64,000 nt of DNA. It comes from Aculops lycopersici. Its lineage: Eukaryota; Arthropoda; Arachnida; Trombidiformes; Eriophyidae. The notes beneath the pieces were generated by a model, which ran no database searches, was not told the origin of the DNA, and saw nothing but the letters and a program-made list of their open reading frames with translations. The translations under genes and the position numbers were made by a program. Shown in pieces: positions 31,301 through 46,100 of this stretch (positions are counted from its first letter, which is position 1; every line of letters starts with the position of its first letter). The stretch spans positions 538,496 through 602,495 of the forward strand of contig WNKI01000001.1 in NCBI GenBank assembly GCA_015350385.1, given 5' to 3'.

Positions 31301-34300
31301 TCTTCTCCTCTGTGTGAATATTTATTGGCCACCAAACGGAATGGAACGATTCGATGTTTGGAACTAGCAAAGTGGTGCACGGAAGCCAAGTGGCTTTGCG
31401 GCTTCGAGTCACCTGGTCGCAGCTTGAGCCTCTTTCTCCTCGAAAGCCATAAAACTCAACGCTCCTTATATTTTCTCTTCTCTAAATTGCAGGACACAAA
31501 CTTTAATTTGGCTCGTTTGTCCAGCACACCTTCAGGGAATAAGGAGCCGCGATTCAAGTGGCCCATTAGTTTAGTGGCTAGCCGGCCACTAACTGGCTAC
31601 CTGATGGATGCTCCTGTTCTCACTCTCCAACTTCATGAATGCAAACCAACGAGAGCTAGTGACACTAAGCGCTAAATTTCGTCACCTTCCCTCGTGACTC
31701 TGGCGCCCTACTGAGTTTTCTGCTCGTCGTTTTGGGCGAGAGGAGAAATATTGAACTCGAGCTCGTGCTAGTCAATTGAGAGGATGAAATGAAGTGAGCA
31801 AACGGGAGCAAATTGGAGGCAGGAAGTTGAAGTATTCTAAGCGGTCGAGTTGATTAGCTTTGCTGACTGTGAACTGCACTAAATGCAGCAGCAGCAGCAC
31901 TTCACCTCTACCTTTACCTTTGTTGTTGCTGTTGTAGTGGCCACAATCGGCGACAGTAAACGATTAGTTTCTGTTACTGTTGTTGCTACTTCGCATTGTT
32001 GCTGGCCGTTTTAGTCAATCAGAGCAATCGAAGAGAGTCGCGCTGTCGTCACGAGCAGTTGGCCTTCTCTCTCACAACAATACTACCTATTGGAAACTTC
32101 CAAGGGTAAAATGGCCAAACAGAAGCATCGGCTAAGTGGCCGAGGACAAGCGCCACGAGTTTTTCTCAACGCATTGGTGGCGATGGCTTTGCTTAGAGTG
32201 GTCGTCGTCGCCCATTCAGATGATTGATACTCTTTTCCCGCCGTCGAATCGTGTAAACTTTTGGCATTCGAATTTGTTTCTCGAAATTCATATTCTGCCC
32301 GCTAGTGACCGCAACTTTTCCAAGCCACATAACGATGGCCACAAAGACAACAGCAACTGGAATAGCAGCAGCAGCAGCGGCAGCAGAAGTGGTAGCAAAA
32401 ACAAAACTTTAAATTGGAAAGATGCAACTCTGCAGCCTCTCGATAGAATTGATATTATAAGAGAATATTCAGTCTTCCTGTGCGACGAACTCAGAGTTGA
32501 GGGGAAACTTTGAGTGCATCGATCTCAAGAAGTTAACTTGGAGTCCTCAAGTTCGAAGCTCTCAAATTTAAAACTACTGACTGGAAACCAAACGGCTGTT
32601 GTGCTGGCCAAGCAGTTGGAATACCTGTAGCTGCTGATGCTGGCGCTGCTCTCATGCTGATTGGCCCCACGCTGCGCCGCCGGCCTGGCCACAATGACTT
32701 GCCGCCGCCGCCGCCACCATCATCATATTCCAACTCAGACTTGAGCGCGATGCAAGCAAATGATTTTTTCCACTTCGACTTGGTGACTCGATGCCGCGCG
32801 GCTCGGCAAGTTACCTGGCCGCCAGGCGGCGCCAATCGAGCAAGCGACTGGTCAGTTCCATGCTCTGATTCGAACTTCGACGTCACGCTTACGCTCGTGT
32901 CAATGTAGCAGCAGCTCAGGTAGTCTCCTCCTCACTTGGGCTAGCTGCTAGCCATTGGAGGGCAAGTGGGCGTGGCTTCGAGATGGTCATTCTGAAGAGT
33001 CGGTAACGAACACGGACACGAGTTCTAAGTATTATTAGTAGCAGCAGCAGCAGCAGCAGTGATACTAATACTGATTATTGTGAATTTGAACCGGCTCCTG
33101 CTGCTCGTTAAAATAACTTTTCGCTTCTCTCCTCCCAAAGATAATTGATACAAATTCTGCTTGTCGATCGGCTAGCTCGTCTCCTTGCTGCCGCCGCCGC
33201 GATAATCTCCCTTATATACATGTATATGTATACACTAGTCAAGCACAATTAATTTGCGAGACTAAAGCGCAAACTCACGATTGGCAAACAAAAGTTTTGG
33301 CCGGAAGCGGCGAGTTGGCCGGTCGGGCAGTCAGCCGGCGTGCTGCTCATGTCATTTTACAACCAAAGATCCGTTCGTTTCATTTAGAAGCAAACAATTG
33401 ACGAGAGGAATCGACACGCATCAGTGGAGTTAAAATTCGGTGGCTAAAAACGAGAAGCCGCCCACAAGGTTCAGGTAGATTTGGCTGTTGGTGTTGTTAT
33501 TATTATTGCTTCAATTCAATTCAATTCAATGGAAAACGAGTAGCTTGAAAACCGCAAAGCGGATCAATAAACCAACGCTCAGTATCCAGAGGAGAAGATT
33601 AGTTGATTGGTTGGCTGGCTTCAGTCGAATCGGCAGCAGCAAGTTGTTGCAATTGAAAGGCTCAACAGGTTAGAATTTCTCTTTGATTCAAAACTCGCAG
33701 TCAACTGGACAACTGCTTTCCAGCACAAGTGAGTGGACAGTTAAAACCACAAACAAAAAGAGAGAGGAAGATAGAAACAAAACACGAGTAGCCATCGGGA
33801 CTCTTGAGTCTCGGGAGCGTGAAAGTCTCAGTCGGTGATTCCCTCTCTTTCTCTGAGTCTTCAGGTTTACATTTAGTTTGAGCTCAAAATACGAGTAGTA
33901 TCATATCGCAAGCGCCATTTATAATCTGGAAGTTTGGTGCATTTTTTAATGAAATTTTGCCCAATTTTAGTGGTCTCCTCAGGTAACTCATTTCCATTTC
34001 GCATCATCGTCTTGCATTCCACTAACCAGCTGATCATGTGCTGCTAGCGGCGGCATCAGCAGCAACAACACCAAAAGTGAAGGTCACTGGCAGCAAATAG
34101 GTAAAAAGGCGGCGGCTTCTCCTCTATCTTGTTATTGTTTTTGTTATTGTTTCTGTCTCTCTATTTTTACATGCGCGCAATTAAGACGATATTCGCCTTA
34201 TAAATCACGAGCCACTGCCTCGGGAGCTAAGCCACTTTCTCGCACTCAACCTCAAATCAGTGGCCAGCATTCGAGAAGTTTACCTTTACCTGTGGGTCAC

Positions 34301-36000
34301 GGTAACGGTTCGCGCGTGGAATTCTGCGGGTCGCTTTGGACTCGCATGGGTCCTCAGGTGGTGGTCGTGGCGGCCACCACGCGGCACCGACAACAGGTGA
34401 GCTAGATTAGTTTCGCGCGTCGCACACTTCAAATTCCATTCGCCTACGAGGCGCGGGAACCACTTGTTATTTGTGGGCCTGCCGCTGCAAAACTTTTCTC
34501 GTGTTCCATTCGGTACGCAATCAGCGAGCCGAGATTCCCACCGAGATTGTGCTCTTAGCTTCGGTCACTCCAGAACGACAACCAGGAAGCCGAGTGACAG
34601 AAAGCCCAACGCAAGGAGCCAAAACAAATACGCACATGTCACTGGGCGAGACAATTGATTTATGCGGCCAGCCGATCGGGCGGATAGATAATAATAATAG
34701 AGTCAATAGTAGTGGTAATAAGCTTGCCTGTTGGGCGACAAACTGCCAGTCTTTTCAGTGGACGACTCATTAAGGTGGCGGTCGTCGCTGGCGCAGCTTA
34801 ATTGACTGACGGCGACAGAGCCACTTGAATGTTCTTCCCTTTTTCCTCGTTTTTGTCCCTGTCTATTTAAATTTTAGCCGCAAACTTCAAGCCAAAGGAA
34901 CCTCGACGATTCCAAACGACGAGATACTTGTTGAGCGAAAAGAGACAGTCCACTTGTTGGCGAGTTCAAGTCTCTCTCTCTTCAAAACCAAGCGGAGATT
35001 TGGACGGATTCTGGGGGGCGCCAGGAGTGAGATCAAAATTGTAGTTAGTTTTGTTGATTTGGCATTCGCTAAGGAAGGAATAGTTTGCACATCAGTGCAG
35101 AGGAGGAAGGCGAGTTAATGTCCAATAACAAGACGACGACGGAACACTAACGACGAGAATTTAGGTGACTCATTATAAAATCAATTACCTGGCCGTTCGG
35201 CTGGCCAACTAGGTTCATCGAATTCGTTGCCTTGCCGCTCATCTACTGCTGCCTTCGAGTTGGTATTGATTGCAACAGGTACAGTTGCAACCAACACGAA
35301 GACAACAGTAGAACCAAACTCTGACTCATTTGCACCGCATCCACTGGTGGCCGTTTATAACCACCAAATCGAAAGAGTCTTCATCGAGTTTCTCCTCCGT
35401 TTCGTTTTAGATCAGCCGGTTGGTGGCTGGCCAAATGAGTGAATGGAAATAAATGAGGTGAGATGCTGTTGGTGTTGGCGGTAGTTGTGGCCAGCTGGCA
35501 GTTCGCTTCACAATCCAGTAGCCGTTCGGTGAGTTGTGATTTCGCGTTTAATTGCCGTCTATTCAGGTTAACAAGTCGACGGGTGAGCGACTCGTTGGCT
35601 AGGCAACCAGAGGAAGAGAGAGAGAGAGAGAGAGATACAAAAACTACACGACAGCTCTACGTTGGCGGCGCCTGCGACAACACTGCGCTTCTGTTCTGGG
35701 CAACAAGTGGTTGCGCTGCTCCAGTCACTGGATGGATACTCTATGGGTATCTCACACGCCAGTCAGGCATTTGGGTCAGTTTGTCCAAATTGCAAGTCAG
35801 TTGGCTCATTGGAGCTGCTGATGGCCAATGTTATTTTCTCTTTACTAGAGGCAACAGGTCGTCGCCGGAAACTCTGCAGCGGCGAGTTAGGCGAAATTGA
35901 TATTCGTTTGCCAGAGGAACTTTCTCACATTTTATTTTTTCCTCCCGTCGTCGTCTCTCCTTTGCCGAGGCGCGAGTGATTAATTGGCGGTCAGTGTCAG
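25331..36000. other. Non-coding low-complexity region
   Basis: About 10.7 kb without a supported exon. Simple repeats include a GAY-type repeat with a GTCGACGTCGAC palindrome (27898-27909), a CTTTGG repeat near 29083-29101, (GA) runs at 29867-29882 and 35615-35635, and (GCA) at 33041-33059. AACAGGT or ACCTGTT occurs at 29630, 33664, 34392, 35274 and 35853. This is probably regulatory or intronic DNA, possibly of the downstream teneurin gene. Confidence 0.4.
33041..33059. repeat. (GCA)n microsatellite
   Basis: Perfect trinucleotide run outside any supported reading frame, in contrast to the mixed CAG/CAA tracts of the coding exons. Confidence 0.9.
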
Positions 36001-36889
36001 TTGCATTTGCAGTGTCTATCTCTCTTATCTTTACCTACAGCCACGCAAATTGGATGACAGTGTGGGTCTTTCAATTCGTCGGCCAAACTTGTGGCTAGAG
36101 GACGAGGAGGAGTTTGGTGTTGCGTAAGCGGCGAGTTGTTTGCAAATTTGCTATTGGATTAGCAAACGCGGACTGGGACCGGCTACCTGTGGACTGGCTA
36201 TACTTTCAGTCTAACTAGACTCAGTTACTCCGCCGGACAGAATGATGACTTTGGCCGGCCAACTGGCTTATGTATGTTTATGGCCAATTGTGTTTGTCTT
36301 TTAGCTCAACAGCATCGTATCGAGGCCGAAAAAAGTCTTGCTGCTTAGTTGTTGCGACTGGCAGCCAGCTAACAAGCAAAAGTCTCATTCTCTCTTCCAA
36401 CTCAAATCAAAACTCAAGCGGCTCGACTTTTATAGCCTTTTATATCAATTTGGTTGGCCTGGCTTGCCGTGCGCCGCAGTTCAACAAGTTGCGGCGAGTT
36501 GCCCGAGAGAGAGAGAAGAGTCGACTGGAATTTGAATGCTAAATTAGCAACAGGCTCAATTGTTATTGTGCCCATCGAGTTGCAGTTGCCGTCCAATTTC
36601 TTCCTTATGTTGGCCTTTTTAACATAAGCTCCTTGTGCTGCTGCCATTGCTTCTGCTGCCGGAGATGCAAAATTGGACAGAGTCTTGCGAGCGTCGAGTC
36701 GGTGGAACTTGGAGTGGGCGCACGGGATCCCGTATTTGAATTGAAGTCCGCCGAGTTACATGGCAGCTGAGCCCATGTGATATGGTTCAAGTCACGATGT
36801 TTGGCTCGTCTCACTGGCTGACGCTGGCAAACGTCATCTTCATCGTGGTCGTCGGCTCCGAGGAGCGAGACGCAATCGCAACCGACGAT

Positions 36890-36920
36890 GACTGCGACTG
36901 CGACTGCGACTGCGACCGCG
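36890..36920. repeat. (GACTGC)n repeat
   Basis: Five hexamer units, the last changed to GACCGC. Confidence 0.85.
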
Positions 36921-38740
36921 AAGCGATCATTATGGCGACACACAACACCACTGATCATTACCTGACTCGGCGTCGCTCACCTGTTGCTCCTCTGGCTCTG
37001 GTCATGGAGTTGCACAAATTTGGAGGGCTAACAGTGTGCTCGGCTCAAGAGACGAGTTGCGCAAGCAAGCAACAACAGCGATGCCCCCGGTGAGATGATC
37101 CAAAATTCAAGTGACAGATGGAACCTTGAAATTAACTGGGCCCTCGGTGGCGACCACCACTCTTCAAGAGGATGTATATCTGTCGCTCTTTTTGCATGTG
37201 TGTTACTTGAATTATAAGTCGCAAGTGGAGCCTTCTAACCGGAGCTGGTGTGTCGCTAATTGATTGCCAACATCTACCTGAATCAGGATGGTGGTGGACA
37301 CAAGCTAGTTTCTGATTCGAACTTTGTAACTTCAAATGGACTATGCTAGATTTACCTGACAGGTGAGTTACGTTCTCCTCTTTCTCTTCGCTCGATGCGT
37401 ACGACTACCGACGAGCGATCCATTGAGCTGGCCGATCAATCAAGTGATGGTCAACCCGCGGGAGTTATCTGCCCAAATCCGCTGGGCATCTCCTCGCCTG
37501 AGACTCCCTCTTATCTACTTTCATTGGCTCGTCTGCCCCGCCTCCTCCTCCTCCTCCTCCTTGGAGCAAACGTCGCACTGCTTCTCACTTCACTTCCCTG
37601 CAGTTTAACGGCAGCAGGAAGCAGCTCGAACGGTCAGCTGGCTAGTGATATCAATTCTCACACGCACATTGGAGTTTCACATTGAGGGCCGCAAGAGAAA
37701 TTGAGCAAAAGAGGAAACAACAACTAAAGTAGCAGCTGGCAGTGGATAGTGGTGATTTCCATTTAATTTTAAGTGGCAACAATTACAATTTCAACAATTA
37801 CAAGCCCGACGCAAGTTTAGTTGCGCCGCCGCCGCCTCCATCGCCGAGCTGATGCCGGGCAATAGACACACAATTGGACTGCTCACAAGTACCTCAGTTT
37901 AAAAGTAACTTTTGCTCGACCATCTTCTCCAGCCAGCGAAAGCGAGAACTCGAGATCTTCTTTTACAATTAAACACACAGACAAACTCGAGTCTCGATTT
38001 GATGGTCCAGTTGACTGTTTGCTTGATGTAGTCGCAGTTGCAGTTTTAGTTGCGATTACAACAACAACAGCAACAACGACAACGAAACGAATCGAGGAAA
38101 AAAGGGCCGAACATTTAGGAGTCGTGTTGATATTTGGAGCGGATAAAATTAGAATATTGTGTGCCGCAGTGTAAAAGACGTAAAAGGCCCGCATGCAACT
38201 CGCAGGGCCAGTTGCTCACACCACTTGTTTGCTGGCCGGCGGATGAGGATCCTCAGGTGGCCGAGTTGAAGCGAGCGACGAGGGAGAGGGAGAAAGAGAA
38301 GGAGGAGCAACTCACCTGGGCAAAGCGGCAAGGAAGGAAAGTCAACGCTAAAGTCGGCGTCCATTAAAACACCATTGCAACGCCGCGAGAGTTACCTCCA
38401 ATTTCTACTCAGCGAAGCGACGACAACCTGTTGCCTGCCTGGCTGCCCGTCGCAGAGCAGTTGTCCATGCGCCAGTCACACTGCACTCGGCGGCTGGTTG
38501 CTCGAGGCGAGCAGACGATAAAGTTTTATGTTTGCTCGTTGGTTTCCCAATCTAATCGCCGGCCAGTCACTTGAACTTGGAATTTGTTGTTGCAACTGCA
38601 GTTGTAGTTGTAGTTGTCGGTTGCGCCAAGTGGCCTGGCGATTGAGAAGCGAGAACAAGGAGTCTTCTCGTTGTGAAAGCAACTATAGCCGAAGCAATGG
38701 AAGCAGCGGCCATCGTTGCCGCCAAAGCAGGAGGCGGGCT

Positions 38741-38795
38741 ATTACTATTACTATCACTATTACTATTACTATTACGATTACGACTACGATTACGT
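38741..38795. repeat. ATTACT-type hexanucleotide repeat
   Basis: About nine hexamer units drift from ATTACT through ATTACG to TTTACC, with period 6 kept throughout, so it is an ageing simple repeat. Short ORFs over it encode artificial Thr/Ile or Tyr strings. Confidence 0.85.
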
Positions 38796-40161
38796 TTACC
38801 ATTGCGATTACTATCGCGCCTTGCACTTCGATTGCAATTGTGTTCTTGATCTCCTTTGGCTTGGACCACTAGGCTGTCGAGGGAGCAGCGCAACAATACT
38901 GCTGGCAAAGTTGGCAAACTTGTTGCTTGGTTCCACTGGCACCAGAGGCACAAGTGACCACGGGTGACAGAGAGTTGAGCTCATCACTTGTTGAGTTGAT
39001 GAAAGCGATGAGCAAGCAACAAACTCACTTGGCCACCGGAGCGCCTAAGCCGCAAAGTCGAAACGATCGGACAGGCGAGGAGAGAGAGGGAGAGAAGCAG
39101 ACACATGTAAACAGATGCAAGGGCTCGACCACTTGTGTCATTACTAAGCACAAGTGGATCGCTTCCATGTGCGCTGCTTGCGGCACTCGTCGTCTTTGGG
39201 CAGGTGGTTGGCTGGCGGCCATACGGAACACGCATATCACTTTGACTTTGAGTGGGACACCGCAACCAATGAGTCGCATGAGAGATATATAAAAAGCGAG
39301 AAGTAGGGGAGTGATAAGAGAAAGAAGAGGAGCAAAGGGAAAGAGTTAACAAGTTTGATTTACTCGTCTACTGCACTTCTGCTAGCAGCGATAGTCATAT
39401 AAGTACGAGCAATATCTTGACTAAAACTAAAAGATGGCCGCTCTTCTTTAAATTAGATTTGCTTTAATTTGTTGCGCCCTCTTTTTCTGTCTTCCACTGA
39501 ATTAGGTAGCTCCATTCTGTCTGCTGGCTAAACAAATGAAGTGGCAATTTAATTTGTAAACCTCCTCAGTTTTTTCTGTCTCTTCCCCTCTCTCGCTCTC
39601 TCTCCTTCTCCCGTGTGATATGAACCAAGTAAGCTAAAGGAAAGAACGAAATGATGCCGCAGTTGAAAGCAAACTCGAGGAACATTGTAAACTTGGCTCG
39701 CCTCTTGAGCTCATGATTCATTCGCTTAGCCAGTTAGTCGGCTAGAGAGCGTGACGTTCGCTGTCTCGGCGTTTCATGATGAATGAACTAAATGCGCGGC
39801 GCACAGGTAACGCTCACCTGTACGCTAATTTTAGATTTTAAGCGAACCAACAGATTATTTGCCTCCACTGACTGAGATTTAATTAACGCGCAAGTCCATC
39901 GCGGCAACTGCCACTTCCGCCGTCGTAATTTTGCCTCACGTCACCCACTCACCGCCAGCAAGTGAGTGGGTTTCCCGTGATCTGCATCCAAGATATTATC
40001 AGCCGGCTCTCTTCCAGGTGCACTACCGAATTTTCCACTCACTTGCCGCTACTGATGATGAATAAAAAAGTAAATAAATATACCGACTCGAGCGAAACAT
40101 TTCCCGCCAGTTGCCCTGTTGGCGCGTAATTTAGTTAGCCGCTTGCCTGTCACTCTGATGG

Positions 40162-40188
40162 CCGCTAATTGACGGCAACAATTAGCGG
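40162..40188. repeat. Perfect 10-bp inverted repeat
   Basis: CCGCTAATTG (40162-40171) and CAATTAGCGG (40179-40188) are exact reverse complements around a 7-nt loop. Each arm holds a TAATTG/CAATTA homeodomain-type core. Confidence 0.8.
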
Positions 40189-43100
40189 TCAGGTAGAGTG
40201 GCGTCGGTGGTCGCAGCAGAGTGACAAACTTGCAATTGCATTTGTAGCAATTGCCACCTAGTTAATGCCGACGTTTCGGGAGCGGGACTTGCAGCTATCC
40301 CAGCGAGTCTAATGTGATGCAAAGAAACTCTTGCTGGCCATTGGAAAAAGCGTGGAAAATTGAACTTGAAATCCGGCAGCAACAACATAAACTTTGTAGC
40401 CTCTGGTCTCATGCTCCTCATGAGCGTCCCGCGACTCCAAGAGTAGAGCAATGTGAAGCGATTAGCCGTTCGAAGAGAAGATAGGGATAGGAGAGAACTG
40501 GATAGATTAAGTGGCGGCCGAGTAAGAGTTACAACAAGTGGCCGCAGCATCATTTACGATTTACCTGGAACTGCTAAAAGATTCTGGCTAAAATCGCACT
40601 CAAAGAGAGAGAGAGACACGATTATTTTGGACCAACTACTCGATTTGATGTTGAAATAAACTTTGCAACACGACGTTTGCAGTGGAGTAGAGCGAAGCGA
40701 TTGGCTTTAGAGTTGAAACAACAACAACAACTGAAAGCTCGCTCCAATCAAACAGGTGGATTTGGCTGGCTAAGCCGCGCGTCAAACGATTCATCATCAT
40801 TCCTTGAGGCGCAAGTTTTCGTCGCTCTCTCGATGGCCGTCAGGTGGCGACCCGAGCGATGAGTCCGAGGCAAACGCCGACACAGTCACAAAAAGAAGCG
40901 TTGCCTCTCCCCTTACATGAAATTCCAGTCAGCTGATTGGAGACAAGCGGCGACTTGAGTGCGAGCCTCCCGCAGCGAGACCGCGAAAACCACAACGAGC
41001 CAATCTTTCCCATTAACAGGTGGCGATTTTATCTAGGACTAAAGCGAAACAATGAGAGCGGCAAACTGGACTAAAGTTTAAAGGAGCGAAACAAACCAAA
41101 CAACAGACATTCTTCCAGATTTCATTCCGAATCTCGATGGTCTAAGATTTCCACTTGAGTTCAACTCAGCCGGGTTTAGTTGGTGGTTATAAAGTGAGCT
41201 AAAATATGCGCCCACTTGTTGTGTTTTGTTTTACTCTCTTTGCCCACTACTTTTCGCCGCTACCTTTTCATTTCTAAAACAACCGGCCATCTCACCACTA
41301 TGTTGCCATTTAATTTTGAAAGACGGATATTTTTTGCACCACCCGTTGTCTTTGCTGGCTGCCACCTTCTGCGGCCGCCACTCGTGAGCGAGCTCCCCTT
41401 GTGCATTTGTTAGCACTACTGCCAAGCGGACTGTGGAGCAAACGATGATACGAGCGACTTGACGGGATCATCGGCCAAGGGTCTGTGCAAAATGGTGCCA
41501 CAAACGCAAAGGTGGCAACAAGCAAAACATCGCCTCGTGCCACTTAAGCTTGTTAGAGATTCGGCGCTGGATTTTTGAGAAAAGTGCAAGCAGTTGCGCA
41601 ACTTCCGGTTTGCAAAACTCTCTTCCCTCCTCAACTCGTTGGCAAAAACAAAACCTCTAGCCACCCAAATGGAGTATCTTGGTCGCAGTCGTGGGCTTTG
41701 GCGTCGTCGTCGTTGTCGTGTTATTGGCTCGCTGATGTAGAAGTTTGCCAGTTTAGTTTGCGAGAGCAAAGTTTGCGCTTCACTTGCTTCACTCCAATTC
41801 ACTCACTCAGAAGCAGGAGCAGAATCAGGAGCCACAGCAGCAGCAGCAAACTTTGGACAGCAGATTGAATGGTAGCTATTTGTTGCGAGTTGTCGCCCTG
41901 CGCCACTCGTCGTCTTCTGGCTGCAATTTGGGGCCAAGAGAAATTCATGATTTATATCCGCCAACTGGGAACACAGCGACACATCCAATTTCCGATCTCT
42001 TCCTTCTTTTCTTACGCTAAACTATGCGACTAAACTTGCTAGTCAGTGAAGCGAGTTGCCAGATTATTGGCACTTGGCCGGCGCTTCGCAAATGTCGCGA
42101 GCTGCGAGTTACGTGACGCCGCCGCCGACGTGAGTCGTCGTCACCTCTTTAGACGCGCGAGTTTGTCGCACCGTTTCAATGCTCCGAACTAACGAGCAAC
42201 GGGAGCAAATTTTACTCCTACTCTTACTTTTACTTCTACTTCTACTCTCAGTTTTACTTTTAATGTCACTATTGCAAAGTACAAGATGAAACACAACAAC
42301 TGCACAAGCAATCAATGGGCAAGAGCAAAAAACTTGGCCGACGACAAGTCCAATTTAAACGAAGCAAATTTGCAAATGCAAAACGCGACTCCCGAGCTGA
42401 GTCAATTTATTTATGGCCCGCCAATCACAAGATACATGAGCGCCTCTTTGCTCTCTGCTTCTGGTCTCGGCGGCGCGCGGATAGCGGCGCAAATGATGCG
42501 TGGCCATCGGGAGTGAAGTAGGCGAGTCCAGAAAACTCGAGTCACTAAGTAGCAGTGGGCACCTAGCGACCGACTGACTAACTGAGGGCTTAGTGCTCGC
42601 TGCCAGGTGACCGACTTGCCGGCCAGAGTGACATGCAAATGGGACGAGACTAGCGAGGGGACTCTTCCCTGAGGCGAGCCAAAGTTCAATTGTTTCAACT
42701 TCTCCTCTCCTCTGGCGCAACTCGATTGGAACGGAGAGGAAATCCAAGTTGCACTTTCAGTTGGTCTCCTCTCCAGTGGGACAAAGACGCGGCTGGAAAG
42801 AGCAACGAGCAACAACAACCGCGCCAAAGGAAGAGAAAGCAACCGGATCCATTTAGCCATTTCGCTTATCAAATGCGCAGCTACTGCGCATTAGCAACCC
42901 AGAAGCCGGCCATTGTGTTTGTCCGCTTGAGCTCGTGCGCTTTTCCGCCGGCTCGACTCGCTTCAGTTTAGTCTAGTTTCACTTAGCTCGGCTTAGTTTA
43001 GTTCAGTTTGGTTGAGTTTAGCTCGGCAATTGAACGCTGGGACAAGCTACATGGAAACGAGACCCGAACAAGAATAATAAAATAATCACATTATAATGCC

Positions 43101-46100
43101 CGCGAAAATGTAGCAACATTAGAGCACTTGGCGATGCTCATTGTTGTTGTTGTTGTTGCCGCTGGTTCTTGGGGTCGCGCAACCCGTTGAGTGGATGGGA
43201 ACTTGGCTCACTTTACAAGTCCAAAAAGGGCAGCGACGGTGTGTAATGGACGAGCGAGAGGGGAAGAGACGGCGAGATTTAATCAATTTGCGCCAAGCTC
43301 AAAGGCACGCGATAGAGCCAACCACGACAAGGAGAAAACTTTGCTCGTCGAGATTTCCGGTTCGAGCGAACGGCTCACCTCGTCTCTCGGCCCGACCTCG
43401 GAAGTGGCGAGGAGTAGAATGAAAAATTGAGCCTCCTTGGCGGCCAAGTTTTCGTTAGCTTCGACTGGAGTCCTTTATTCAACTCAACCCGACGCAACCA
43501 GACAACAATAACAACAACCGGAAGCTTGGCAAATTCAAAGTAAAGCACGGAAATAAAGAGCACGGCAAATAATTACCGATAGCGAGGGAGCCTACGACGA
43601 CGACGACGACGAATGGTCTGGTTTCCGCTCGCTTGGCATCCTAACCTCAACTGAGCTCAACTCCGACCGGCAAATAACTGGAGCTAAGTGGAGGCGCATC
43701 TGGCGCCTCGCTTGGCGCCAATGACTCGGCTACTAACTTGAGAGTTTAGTTGCAATTCCCTCTCTCGCCGAGCTGCCTCAAACTCAAACTGCAATTTGAA
43801 CGACTCGCCAGCCAGGAGCATGCTGTTACTTTTGTTGCCTCCATGTTGCCAGTTATTGTTGCCGCCCGCTGAACTCGGAAGCCGGAAGCAGCCGATCATC
43901 GTGCGAGGCGCGAGGGGCGCATAGCGACATGAGCCACGGCCAATATGATTTGCCACCGCAACAAGCGAGTTACAATGGAACTAGCAACTTGGCCAATGGT
44001 TATTTATTAGCCAATAATCGAGGACGACCTCATCATTTTGAGCCATCATTTTGGCAGTCTTAGTGGCAGCAACACGAAGGGGAACAAGATTCGAGTGGTA
44101 CTTTACAGTCTGGGCACATAATGCGCAAATCGATGGCGATGTAAACGACGTCGACTACAATTACGTATGAGAAGATGACGCACTCTTCTTGGCCTTCGAG
44201 TTGGCTGGTCGATGAGCAAAACTATGCGGCGCCGTCACTTCCGCCGTCGCGACCGCACTGACCTGATGGGCAACTGGAGCGGAAGCGGCGGTCGTCTCTT
44301 GTGGGTGCAAGTTGGCCAGTGTTTGCACCATAGAGAGGAAGGCAGAGGAAGAGAGCGCGCGACCACTAGACTCTGAGTTAATGTTTTAATTAAGTCGCTC
44401 GCTAGCTTGCCAAAAGCCCCAAGCTGACGGCGCAAATTGGCCTTTCCACGAGCTCGAATCACACTATCAGTCTGCGGCCATCTCTCGCTCGTCCGCTATC
44501 TTTCAGCAGTCATCTCTATTTCATGGGCTCGCTCTATTTTGTGCGCTCCGCTCCCAGGATTTGCCAACAGCACAAAACTCGGATGGGCTTCCTCTCCGTC
44601 GGCCGGCATCCAATCAAACGCTGGAATAATGCTGCTTTGGCCAGCAGATTGTTGTCGCCAATTTTGCTAGTGCTCTCGCTGCCGCTGCCGCCGCCGCCAC
44701 TACCCTAGCACTACAACAGCAACACAAATACCACCGCCGTCGCCAAAAGCGACAACGAGCGCTAGTTGAGTCATTGGGTTTTGCGCACGAAATGAGACAA
44801 AGGCAGCGCGAAACGTGATCGGATTTCCAGCCTCAACTAGATGGTGACGCTCGTTTGTCGTTGTCACCATCTAAATTGCAACCTCGCTATAGTCTCCAAA
44901 GCTAAACTCGCTTGCCGTTCAAACCGGAAGCCAAGCAACTCGAAGCCAAGGGGCCGCCAGCTGAGCGACAAACGAACGCAAAGTGCCGTCATCTATCTCA
45001 GAGGCAAAATCTGGCTAAAGAGTTTGCCGTTTTTGGGTTGGGCGCAATTCAAGCTTCGGACTTTAACTTCAATGCCGCCACTAATCGGGACCAAGGAGGC
45101 AGTAAAATTCAGGACCTGACTTGGAGGTTCGGAATTGCAGCGGCAGCAAGCCACTTAAATTTCACGCTTGACAACAAAGATACATTATTGTGCCCGTTAA
45201 CTTCGGTGGCTGCTCCGGTCGGCTTTATTGCTCGCGCTGTGAGTTGCGTTGCGTTGCGTCGCGTTGCTTCGGGTTGCTCGCCCAACGAGAGCGAAAAGCG
45301 CGAGCGAAGGGGCAACCAACTGCAAGCTACTCACTTTCACCTGGCCGCCCGTCGCCGCCACTGGCCACGGGCAAGCACGCGCACAGGTTGGCTCGGGTTG
45401 CAAGCGTCGCTGCTGCGGTTTGCGCCATTAGCCGCCGCCCTTTGCCGCTTGAGCTGACTTGGTTGTTCCGCCGGCCAGCAAGTCGCTCGCCGGAAGGGAA
45501 GTCGGAATTCAAGTCAAATCAAGTCAGACTCAAGCGAAGGAGGCGAGTTTATTTTGCTATTATTTAGCCACACATCTGGGGCGAGCAGTTTGCAGCTCGC
45601 CTCAGCGTGCAATGCTCCGCACAACTTCGCCTCGTATGCTTGCCACCTAGCAGCCGGTCCATTGGAATGACCAGACGGCGCTAGTGGATGGAAGCAAATG
45701 GTATTCATACACTTGACTCCCCTTCGCTTGGCATACGAATGTCGCCGGTGTTGCTCACAATGCAATTAGGCGGATCCAATTAATTAGCAAGCGACTGCCG
45801 CTGGTGTTGCTACAAAAACAAACCGTCGCCTTGCTACACGAACTCCCATTTGCCACTCGAGTTTCCTAGCGGATAAATTGGTATTGTAGCAAGAGACGAG
45901 AGCCGAGTCGGTGGCAAAGCAAACAAAAGTCGCGCGCGTTACAATTTGCAAGTCAATTGAACTGAACCACTGGTTTGTTTCTCCCTTATTTCTCTGCTTC
46001 CAGTAAGTCGAGGTTAAGAGGAAGCTAGAAAAATAACTACTGCCACCAGCGACGTGTGTGTTTGTTAATCCACTTATTTCGCGCACGAATCCTAAGTCGA

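Noticed and set aside
42411..42872. 153-codon minus-strand ORF with hydrophobic N-terminal stretch
   Set aside because: The hydrophobic run comes from CT-rich low-complexity sequence. There is no promoter, no poly(A) signal and no conserved motif.
44912..45457. 181-codon ORF in the gene desert
   Set aside because: Ala/Arg-rich product with simple-repeat-derived parts, no family match. Overlapping ORFs in other frames are equally long, as expected for GC-rich non-coding DNA.
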